Source of the DNA: Glomus cerebriforme
Taxonomy: Eukaryota; Glomeromycota; Glomeromycetes; Glomerales; Glomeraceae
Direction: 5' to 3'
DNA length: 10,039 nt
Assembly (NCBI GenBank): GCA_003550305.1
Contig: QKYT01000375.1
Location: 72,909 to 82,947, forward strand
Position numbers and translations under genes: made by a program. The notes under the pieces are model-generated. The model worked only from the letters and a program-made list of their open reading frames with translations. It had not been told where the DNA came from and ran no database searches. Positions 1 through 8,633 of the stretch are shown in pieces (within the stretch, counting starts at the first letter, position 1; every line of letters begins with the position of its first letter).

Positions 1-90
1 GGGCAGAATTAAGAATACGAATGTAACTCCGCCCAAAATGCTATCCTAATGCTGGTAAAGGCGATGATCGCCCAGGCGATGTTTAGTAAT
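1..90. other. GC-richer segment of unknown nature
   Basis: This segment is visibly richer in G and C than the AT-rich DNA that follows, and it ends in a T-rich stretch near 90-104. It contains an odd palindrome at 60-72, GGCGAT-g-ATCGCC. The plus-strand frames are closed by stops, but one minus-strand frame stays open for about 24 codons (roughly 86 down to 15) before a TAA. It may be the edge of a dispersed repeat or a decayed coding fragment continuing to the left of the window. No tRNA fold or family match was recognised. Confidence 0.3.
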
Positions 91-103
91 TTTCTTTTTT
101 TTT

Positions 104-128
104 TGTCTTAATGAAGTGTCTTAATGAA
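104..128. repeat. 12-bp tandem duplication
   Basis: TGTCTTAATGAA occurs at 104-115 and again at 117-128, separated by a single G. It lies next to the compositional break at the left edge. It could be replication slippage, or a footprint left by insertion or excision of a mobile element. Confidence 0.6.
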
Positions 129-402
129 ACCAAAATTTTAAATTAATAAATATACCACTTCTTAAATGAATATTCTGATAAATATAAAGCATTTAGTTTT
201 CATATTATAAGGTATTTTGCCAAATTTAAGCATTAAATGATGAATCAACAGTTAAATTAGGTTTATAAAGATAATTTTTTTTTATATATATTGAAAAATG
301 TAATAAATAATAAATTTTAGAATTTGATAAAATAAAAAAAATGATATTTATTTATTGAAATCAACAAAATATCAATTCAAACAAATTTATTGTACTAACT
401 AT
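129..402. other. AT-rich 3' flank of the fluG-like gene
   Basis: No gene is visible here. The stretch is AT-rich and low in complexity. Read on the minus strand, AATAAA hexamers occur at 385-390 and around 347-356, about 15-55 bases after the fluG-like stop codon. They are plausible poly(A) signals for that transcript. Confidence 0.5.
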
Positions 403-3400
403 TTAATATCTCTCAATAAGAATTTTATACACCTTATCTTTAGATAAGGATTTAAAATAGTTTAATTCACTCTTTAAAAAAAATTACAAATTTGAATTAA
501 TATAAAAAATAAATAAAATAAATAAAAATAAAAACGGATTGACATACCTCTTTAACAGCAATAAAACATTGAATAATATCCTTTCCAATAGATTTAACCA
601 AATCTTCATCCTTTTTCAATTCGGCCAAAGATTCTTCAAGGCTATCAGGTAATCGTTCGGTAATTCCTAGTTTAGCACGAATTTCAGGTGATAAATCTGC
701 CGGATCATCTTAAAAACAACAATTTAACATACGTTACTTTAAAACAAACATAAAAACTCGACATAATATTGGTTCGTTTGTTTTTTTTACCTTGGCAATT
801 AAGCATATTTAATTCTAGTCCCTTTTTAATACCATCAATACCAGCACAAAGCAAAGCAACTAAAGCTATGTATGGATTTGCTGTTGCATCGATACATTTG
901 AATTCAAAATTAACATCCATTCCTTCTTTCTTAGGACGATAACATACTCTAATAGGGGATTCTCTAGTATCCAAAAATATATTTATTTATATTAAAATAA
1001 TTATTCGTATTATGGATATATTATATGTTAAAGTTTACCTATTTTCAACACCCCAACAAATCCATTTACCAGTCCAACAATGATCAACAGTCCTTTCGTA
1101 GGAATTAATTGTTGGTAATGTTAAAGCAGCTATTGCTTTCAAATGTTGTAATATACCTGCAATGAAAGATCTTTCTTTACGAGGTAATTTTGAATGATGG
1201 TTATCATTAATCTCTTTACTTTTGTCAATTTCATGAATAGAAATGTGAATATGTGAAGCTGTTCCAGCTAGATAGTACAAAATTATTTTTTAAAAATATT
1301 AGTTAAAAAAAAGAGTAATTTAATAAATATTATCAATAATAATTACCTTTATCAAAGAAAGGCTTTGGTATAAAAGTAGCTTTAAGATGATTTTTAGCCG
1401 CAACATCATAAATAGTTTGTCTCGTCATGACAACTTTATCAGCAGCAGCTAGAGGGTTATCAGGCCCGGTGATAATTTCAAACTGTCCCGGAGCTGACTC
1501 TGGATGAAATTGTTCTACTTCAATATTTTGATCTCGTAATGCATCAACAATTTGTTCAATAGTTGATACAGTAGAAGAATTTTGAAAAGCTGTTGAAGCA
1601 GAATATACTGAATTATCAACAGCATCAGGTTGATAAGGTTTATGATCATTATAACCTTTTAATAATACAAATTCTGATTCAATTCCAACTAAAAAATCAA
1701 TTCCAAATTCTTTTCTTGCCAATTCAATAATATTTTTCAAACATAATCTCGTACATACTGAAAAAGATGAAGGTTTGCTAATGGTTGAATTATATTCTGC
1801 ATCACTTGGAGTCCATTTATTTTCCAATAATGTATGAACAAAAGCATGTGTAGGAAGATAAGGTAATTGTACAATAGTATTTAAATCAGGTTTTAGTAAA
1901 ACTTCTCCTGAAGAATCAAAACCAGATCCTTTTGCTATAACATCTCCATAAACAGGAAGAGAATGTAAACATCTTGCAATTGTTACTCCGTTAGATAATG
2001 TGTATTCAACGAATCGATCAATTGGAATTGCTCGGAACCGAAGAATGTTTGTGAAATCTAACCATCCCAATCGTACATATTTTACTCCATTATATTTAAG
2101 TTTTTTGAGCGCAAGTTTTGAAATTCCAATGGATGTTACGGCACACTCTAAAAAAGGCGATTTTCAAATTAAAAATTTCTTTAATTTACTTTTTTTAAAA
2201 AAATCATTTTTTTTTTTACCTTGTTTTGAAATGATTTCTGGTGTTAAATTTAATTTATATAACTTATTAGAATTTTCAAACATAACTTGTTTGGCTATTT
2301 TTACTGCTTCTTCCATGGTAAAATCTTCATTTTCCACAAATTCTAGTAAAATTTTGCCTAAAGTTTCTCTTACTTGAATTGCTGCAACATAAAATGATTC
2401 CGGAAGATAATGGCCATCTAAATAAGTAATATTCAAAATTTTTATTCAAATACTTTATAAATTTCCGAACAAAGGACATCTATGAATATATTAATTTTTA
2501 CCTGTACTAAATAAAATTTTGTTACTTGGACAAATTTCAAACTAAAAAAAAATTATTTATAATTAAAATTTGATGATAAATGTTTTTAAGATAGTTATAT
2601 TTACCAATTCTTTTAAATTTGCTTGTTGTCCCGTTGCAGAAATCAAAGGAAATACAAGACCAAAATCAACATAAACATTAGAATAAACAGATGCAAGGTA
2701 CCCCGCCTGACGTGTATAAGGATATGCAGAATGTAATAAAACAAACTTTGCGGTAGGATATGTTTCAATTAATTCTCGAAGATAAAGAGGATTTGATGTA
2801 AGAAGATCAAGATCGTTATCACCAAATCCTAATAAAACAAATGAGCTGAAGATTCTTTCTTTATTAATTAGATAAATGATAAATGAAAAAAAAAATTATT
2901 AGGAACGGTACCTGTATGGAATTGAATCGGAATATCATATTTAACAGCAACATCAATCGCTAACTTTAAAATATAATCAATAAGAATTTTATCAACAAGT
3001 CTAATTTCTTGTTTCTCAGAATTTACGCATTTTAAAATAAAGTTAGCTAAAGAAAGTGCAACAGCCTCATCATTAACATTACAATCAATATTTAATCCAG
3101 TTCTATAAGCTGCAATACTTTTAAAAGAAACCACGAGATCAGAATTGGCTAATGATTTAAGATTTTCATAAAGAGGATCTCGAAAAGATTTTAATTCTAC
3201 TAATTCATTTTTTGAGGTTTTAAAAGATTCGACTAAATCACCAATAACTTGTTCAGCAATCTTTTCAATTCTAACAATCCGTTTTGCACATTTAACCAGC
3301 CCCACATGACTTTCCACATTACGGAGTCCATCTAACGAATCAAGACCATCATCCAATAGAAGACATTGTATTCCAGTAGGTTCAAAACATGTATTACATA

Positions 3401-3686
3401 ATTCTTCATAAGATTTGATATCGGTAACATGTTTAATAGCTTCTAATGTTGCTTCACAATTATAAAGTTTAGCAAGTTGTCTTACACCACGTTTTAAAGC
3501 ACTTGTTTCAATTGCATTTTGTAATGCTTCACCACGTGCTTCAGAGAAACAAATTTCTAAAGGACATGATAACGATGTTGATGAATCCAAAAGATTATGA
3601 GCATGATTGTCAATTAAAGGATATGTATTGACAATTTTTAATAATGTATCACGAATAATAGGTTGACTTTCCTCGATATTGGACAT
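403..3686 (-). CDS. fluG: FluG-like amidohydrolase / glutamine synthetase I-like fusion protein, nine exons
   Basis: Exons (minus strand): 3686-2912, 2828-2605, 2541-2502, 2417-2220, 2147-1347, 1267-1039, 963-791, 708-548 and 471-403. The eight GT-AG introns (63-84 bp) keep frame and give 889 residues. Residues about 20-350 form an amidohydrolase-2 TIM barrel: HAH at 28-30, QFHTGFGDND from 255, LLHS at 289-292 and FSTDGH at 344-349, the usual metal-ligand positions. Residues about 413-889 are a glutamine-synthetase-I-like part: VKYVRLGWLDF, GIESEF (567-572), PESAPGQFEI (628-637), ASHIHIS (683-689), NRESPIR (755-761) and DATANPY (781-787). In Aspergillus nidulans, FluG is needed for an extracellular signal that triggers sporulation; related fusions occur in plants. 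Catalysis by the GS half is uncertain because E-x-R reads E-F-K (776-778). The short last exon, beginning SELNYFKSL, rests on splice phase and a good C-terminal fit. The intron 1 donor, GTACCG, is weak. Confidence 0.93.
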
Positions 3687-4035
3687 CTTTGTACAGTATT
3701 GATCGAATTTCTAATTAATCATTCAGAAAATATATCAAGTGATGATGATTAAACTGATTAAATAAATATCTGATTATAATGATGAGATGTCAAGTGATAA
3801 ATCTGAAATCTGAATTTAGCGGGAATTTCTGGAAATTTTAAATTCAGATACGATCTTCAAGTATCTGACAAAGTTATGTGAAATTAGTTTCATATGAAAA
3901 TCAATTGATATTCACTTATTAGCCGGATATTAGCAGATTTATTAAATACTAAAATTTTATAACAAATATCTAAAAAAACTATCTATTTAATTATTATTTT
4001 TTTTTCATTTATTTCAATTTTAAAAAGAAAATTAG
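3687..4035. promoter_or_regulatory. Upstream region of the fluG-like gene and 3' end of the glycosyltransferase gene
   Basis: No gene lies here. On the minus strand an AATAAA at 4008-4013 sits 23 bases after the glycosyltransferase stop and is a plausible poly(A) signal. Closer to the fluG-like start, the hexamer ATCTGA occurs at 3768-3773, 3801-3806, 3808-3813 and 3863-3868, and inverted as TCAGAT at 3844-3849. Two of these lie in the arms of a perfect 11-bp inverted repeat (3808-3818 and 3839-3849, 20-base spacer). No clear TATA box could be assigned. Confidence 0.5.
3808..3849. repeat. 11-bp perfect inverted repeat upstream of the fluG-like gene
   Basis: ATCTGAATTTA at 3808-3818 is the exact reverse complement of TAAATTCAGAT at 3839-3849, with 20 bases between them. 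It begins about 120 bases upstream of the start codon. It could bind a dimeric regulator or form a hairpin; the function is not known. Confidence 0.6.
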
Positions 4036-6345
4036 TTAGTCATCACTAACATCTTTACTATCTTTGCCATAATCAGTCCATAGTTCTTCTTCTAATTTAT
4101 CATGAACTTGTAACATGGCCATTCTATAAATTTTTAGATAATGTTCAAGAGGACCTTCGGGTCGATTCCAACTTAATTTAAAAGCATCTTTAATTAATTT
4201 TCTTAAGAAAATTTCTTTTTCTCTAAAATCAGTATTCATTCTTTTCCAATCATTAATAGCTTCTATTAAAGCCATTTTCATATTATCAAAAGATAAACTA
4301 ATACTTAGACCATCAACCAATTCAAATAAATAAGAATTATAATCAAATTTAATGTTATCATCATCATAATTTTTAGTTTTATTAACCAAAAATTCTTTTA
4401 AACCACCAACACCAGTACTAACAACGGGCATACCAAATAATAAACCTTCAGCAGCAACTAAGCCAAAACTTTCAGTTAAACTTGGCATAAATAATATATC
4501 AGAAGCAGCTCTATATATTACACCCCAATCTTTCTGAAATTCTAAGTCATCTATTAAAATAATATTATCAGGAACACTAGCTGATAATCTTTTTAATTTT
4601 TCTACAGGATAATTATTTCTTTGTCCCATAATAATAAATTTTGCATCCATTTCCACTAACAAATCAGCAATAGCATTAAAGAATTGTAATCCTTTATTAT
4701 ATTCAAATCTACCAACATATAATATCAAGGGTCTAATTAAATCTTCTCTATTCAATAAACCTTCTCTAATTAAATATGCCTTCGCGCTTTGTTTTGACGT
4801 TGTAATCAATTCTTGTGATGCTCCTTCAATTGATTCTGCGTATAGAAGAACCGGATCAAAATTATAAATATTTTTTGGGAAATTAGCATTACTTTCAATC
4901 AACATTGTATCATTAAATGGATTAAATGCAGTAAAATCTATTCCGTTTGTTATCCCAACCCATTGACCTAATTTTGCTTTATTCAAAATATTTGGCATAA
5001 TTAATTCTTTAAATTGAAAATCCATTGGACCTTCAACCATTTCTTTTGCTAAAGTTTTTGATACGAATGTCACCATTTGTGAGTCATCAATCGCATAACC
5101 TGACATATACATACGATTATTATGAAAATATTGGGGTCTATCCTGTTGAAATGTACCGAAATCGATAAATTTTTGTATATTTTTAACATCATTAGAATAA
5201 AGATGTTCTTCTAAATAATCATGAATTGTATAAACTATAGCGGGAATTTTCTTTCCGAATTTTTCCTTATTATGAAATTCCTTAAGAAATTTTATTGTGA
5301 GTGCATTAGTTGAACCATGAATATGTACAACATCAACACCTCTTGTTTCATATTTAGCGAATAAAGAAGTATCAGTCATTATATTTCTATAAGTAATAAA
5401 TTCAGCAGCAGCTTTACAAAAATATAAATCCATCCATTCAAGTGGTAAATTTGATTTTGTACTATAAATTTTTGCTGTGCTTGATGCTTTAAATGCTTCG
5501 TTTAATGGTACCATGTTTGATGCTGGTCCAATCATAAATACACTGATTATATGAGAGTTTGTTTCTTCTAAATTACTTGCTAATACATCTTCATTGTTCA
5601 TTATATTCCACAAGAATCTATAAACTAAAAATTTAACATCTTTCCATTGTCCCCTTTTATCTCGAACTTTAATTACGAATTGTGCAAATTTATGTGGTCG
5701 ATATAATCCTCTTAAAAATGAATAATATGGCATTACTACACTAACTTTTATTGATGTATTTGTTGATTGTGCTCGTGATAATCCTGTTACTATTTGTCCT
5801 AGTCCTTTTAATGATGCTTGTCCAAATTCCTTGGTAACGTGATAAATCGAAACTCCCTCAGGTAATTCCGTCGATGCATTTGGATCTATTCCTAAATATC
5901 TAACTGGTGAGTAATTTTGTTGTTCTATTTCGTGTAAATTTCGCATTTTTTTTATGGGGAAAGAATATTCAAAAAAAAAGTTAACATATATTCAACTAAC
6001 GATGGAAAATTTTTAATCAAAAGTATGATATTTAAACTTACCTATTATGAGAGGAGGGATGGAATTCATCCACGATGACACATCAGAAGCAATTATCATT
6101 AATCCCTTTATCAATGCAAAACTAAGTAGCACTAAAGTAAAGAAGGTTAATAATTTCATTCGCATGGGCATGCGATACATTCTCTTCTTTATTTTATTTA
6201 ATGCCAATTGTAAACGACTTGTTTTTGTAAAATACATATTTGATGATATTGAATGTAAAGTATATTTATCATCATTAAACGGAGAAATTGGCAACGATGT
6301 ATGCGATTCCGAAGATGAACGTCCATTTGGTGAAGGTGATCTCAT
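4036..6345 (-). CDS. Membrane-anchored GT-B glycosyltransferase, starch/glycogen synthase (GT5)-like
   Basis: Exon 1 is 6345-6042 and exon 2 most likely 5903-4036, joined at GTAAGT / CACCAG, giving 723 residues; an alternative acceptor (exon from 5924) adds seven. Residues 1-64 are Ser-rich, then basic (KIKKRMYRMPMRMK). Residues 65-87 are one hydrophobic segment (LLTFFTLVLLSFALIKG), predicting a type II signal anchor with the enzyme in the secretory lumen or outside the cell. The catalytic part follows GT5 order: EGVSIYHVTKEFG near the start, VVMPYYSFLRG, VHIHGS (294-299), GITNGID (418-424), then the C-terminal domain with GRFEYNKG (499-506) and ESFGLVAAEG (579-588), the E-x7-E motif of retaining GT-B enzymes. 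The usual K-x-G-G-L near the start reads S-L-K-G-L (132-136). It probably extends an alpha-glucan from a nucleotide sugar; donor and product cannot be told from sequence. Exon 2 has no intron over 1.87 kb, unlike both neighbours. Confidence 0.88.
5904..6041 (-). other. Single intron of the glycosyltransferase gene, with an internal start codon
   Basis: The donor GTAAGT directly follows ATAG at the end of exon 1 and is close to consensus. Two acceptors keep frame (phase 1): CACCAG ending at 5904 and GAAATAG ending at 5925. The CAG site is preferred because it better fits consensus. The intron contains an ATG at 5944-5946 preceded by seven A residues and in frame with the catalytic exon. A transcript starting inside the intron would therefore encode a 636-residue form without the membrane anchor. 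Retention of the intron after exon 1 instead gives an early stop near 6013. Confidence 0.7.
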
Positions 6346-6705
6346 AATAGTGAAAAAAAAAAAGAAACCCCCTTGCAAATATTATTTGAATAAAAAAAAT
6401 AGGAATTTTTTTATTAATACTGTATGATTCAAAGAGAAAAGAGGAACTAACTATAAAATAACATTTTTAAGTGAGTAGCATAAAAATAAACAAACATCAT
6501 GTATTAAAATTACTAAATTAAGTATATGATAAAAATTATTAAATGTGCAGACTGTTGTACGAATTTGACGTTCTTTAATATGATGTTTTCTAGTGGCGCA
6601 TAATTTACGTAATTGTACTGATATAATCCTAACTGTGAAGAGTCAAAAAGCTTAAATTTTGATCGACCGTAAAGTACTACTCAGCTCAACTTTTTTTTTT
6701 TGATA
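6346..6705. promoter_or_regulatory. Divergent promoter region between the glycosyltransferase and DysF genes
   Basis: The 360 bases separate two start codons that point away from each other, so both promoters must lie here or overlap the coding ends. An 8-bp palindrome TTACGTAA at 6605-6612 resembles sites bound by fungal bZIP factors. A run of eleven T residues (6691-6701) sits just before the DysF start codon, and an A/T-rich run (6353-6363) lies just upstream of the other start. No certain TATA element was found. Confidence 0.5.
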
Positions 6706-8217
6706 ATGGAAAACGACGAAATAACAGTTGAAGAATCGAATGTCACACCTCCAGGAATAGACTTGGATAAATCGAAAAAATTAAAGAAATTTAATTCAAT
6801 CAAGATCATAAGAGAACAGGTGGTATAAATCTATTAAAAAAAGTTTAAACAAATATTAATGAAGTAATTTCTTTTTATAGAAACTTGATTCGATTGCAAG
6901 CGAACAAACAAATAAAAGTAGGAATTATACATATGAAGTTCTTTACGAAAATCAAAGAGGGTATGTATAATTATGTATAACAACAAAATCGTTTGCGCCA
7001 ATTATTAATATTTTTATCCTTTCATAGATTATTCGTTTTTGGCTTACCAAAATTTAGTTCAAAAGCTTTGAATCAAATTGATCCAAACGCGTGGACCGAT
7101 AAAAACCAAAAGTATCTGTTATATATCATTACGCGTTTTCGTATGATTTTTATTTCTTATAAATATTTAATTCTCCAATTTGATAGATATTCCCCGATGG
7201 ATATTCATAATTATCAATTACCAGATCCAACTTGGGAGTGGGTGGGTGCGTTATGATTGATTTATAAGTGATTTATTTCATTTTATATAAGTTAATATAT
7301 TTTTTTTATTTTCATATAGGTTCATAAAGAATGGATGATCGATATGTCTGGCGATATTGACGAAGGTAACACTACTTTTCGATTACATTTTTTCGCATTC
7401 ATTTTTTAATATATTTAAATTTTAGAGGGATGGGAATATGCTCTTAATTTCCATAATTCTAGTTGGCATGGTAAATGATCTTAAAGATTATATTTTTTTA
7501 ATTAGTTATTTTGGAGATATAAATTACATAAATTTTATAGGATGTTATCAGCCATTTCGTTCTTTTGTTCGTCGAAGACGATGGATAAGATTGCGTTGTA
7601 AGAAGGTATATACCTTTTTTTTTTTTTTTTTGATATCAGTTAATTTTAAGATGAATTAACAATTGTAATATTAGGGAGTAAAAGATGCTTCAACGTCAAG
7701 CATTCATCCAAGATCCAATTTGAATTCTGATATAAAAATAGATGATTTCGAAGGACTTTGGAAAAGTGTCAAAGTTTCAAGATTGGACAGAGAAAAATTG
7801 AAGTTGATTAATGATTACATTAACAAATATGATGATATAAACAATTTTTATGATAGGGTAAGTAAAAACTTAATATTTGTGCTTAATAACACAGTTTGAC
7901 TAATTGATTTTATTTTTATAAAGTTAAATGACTTTGTTAACATATTTGATCATCAAGAAAACAGTAAAAAATTCTTGGAGGTAGGCATTGTTGTTAATAT
8001 AATTATTTTTTATAATACATTAATTCATTCTTTTATTTGTTGAAATTATTAGTTGATATTGTCACATTCAGATAAATCATGTCCGGATCTTAATAGTCCG
8101 TATGTGTTGAAATTTTTTTCCGATGCAAAAGAATTATTGGTACATATTAAACAAAATATAGATAATGAAGAAGTACAAAAAAAGGTTTCAAAAGGAAAAG
8201 AAAAACAAACTGAATAA
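6706..8217 (+). CDS. Dysferlin (DysF / Peroxin-Ferlin) domain protein, ten exons
   Basis: Exons: 6706-6822, 6881-6960, 7028-7111, 7187-7241, 7320-7365, 7426-7470, 7541-7605, 7675-7857, 7924-7980 and 8053-8217. The nine short introns (58-78 bp) keep frame and yield 298 residues. Exon 1 might end at 6819 instead (one Val fewer). Residues about 55-165 form a full DysF domain: YEVLYENQRG (57-66), FGLPKFS (70-76), DPNAWTD (84-90), the aromatic run TWEWVHKEWMID (109-120), EGWEYALNF (128-136), SWHG (140-143) and FVRRRRWIRLR (151-161). A helical region follows with SRLDREKL (199-206), which I recall after DysF in fungal Pex23/Mug65-type proteins. The tail is Lys/Glu-rich. No membrane segment is seen, so it resembles soluble Spo73/Mug65-like proteins more than Pex30-type peroxins, which carry N-terminal membrane segments. 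DysF proteins act at peroxisomal, ER, autophagic or prospore membranes; the compartment here is unknown. The intron 4 donor, GTGGGT, is unusual. Confidence 0.92.
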
Positions 8218-8590
8218 GGATTTTATAAACTATCATAAATAATTTCTTGGAATAATTAATGGTTTAACGCAAAAGGTAGGCTTCCAGATTGACTAGAAAT
8301 CTTGACAATCATGATTTTTCGTAATTCACTTTCTTATGGTATGGTTATGAAAAACTTTATTATATGAATGTCTTATATAATCATTTAAAATAATTTGTAA
8401 TAGTAATTTTAAATAAAAATTTCATTTTTATTATTTAATAAAACTATTTATTTACAAAAATACAATGTTAAAATATTATTGTTTTACATTAATTATAAAA
8501 AATTTAAAATACTGATAAATAAAGAAATTTAACTGAATTCTTAAAAATCATGTGAAGATGAATGGTAATATTGGGATAAATAAAATGTAT
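8218..8590. other. 3' flank of the DysF gene
   Basis: This is AT-rich with no gene seen. Plus-strand AATAAA hexamers occur at 8412-8417 and 8437-8442, about 200 bases after the stop codon, and are candidate poly(A) signals. The 3' untranslated region therefore probably ends near 8430-8470. Confidence 0.45.
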
Positions 8591-8633
8591 TATCTGATAC
8601 TGTATATAATCTTTTACAAATGGATTTCAATAA

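Noticed and set aside
1..90. tRNA gene or tRNA-derived SINE
   Set aside because: No convincing A box, B box or cloverleaf could be drawn on either strand.
1035..2070. An ordinary glutamine synthetase (glnA) gene
   Set aside because: The GS-like exons join in frame to the upstream amidohydrolase exons, which gives the FluG architecture.
2000..2377. Plus-strand open frame of 125 codons
   Set aside because: It is antisense to exons 4 and 5 of the fluG-like gene and runs straight through an intron; its composition is low in complexity and resembles no family.
4036..5946. Eukaryotic glycogen synthase (Gsy, GT3)
   Set aside because: GITNGID, GRFEYNKG and ESFGLVAAEG follow the bacterial/plant-type GT5 pattern, not the GT3 pattern of fungal and animal glycogen synthases.
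5996..6041. GTTAG at 5996-6000 as the acceptor of the glycosyltransferase intron
   Set aside because: It would make a 46-bp intron, but the following frame meets a TAA just before the ATG at 5946 and cannot join to the catalytic exon.
6047..6427. Plus-strand open frame of 126 codons
   Set aside because: It is antisense to exon 1 of the glycosyltransferase gene. The minus-strand reading has a start, an anchor segment and a consensus donor site, so it explains the region better.
6993..7256. Plus-strand open frame treated as a separate gene
   Set aside because: It contains DysF exons 3 and 4 read through an intron and past the exon 4 donor. Splicing gives a continuous DysF domain.
7438..7659. 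Plus-strand open frame treated as a separate gene
   Set aside because: It reads through DysF introns 6 and 7 and only shares exon 7 with the real gene.
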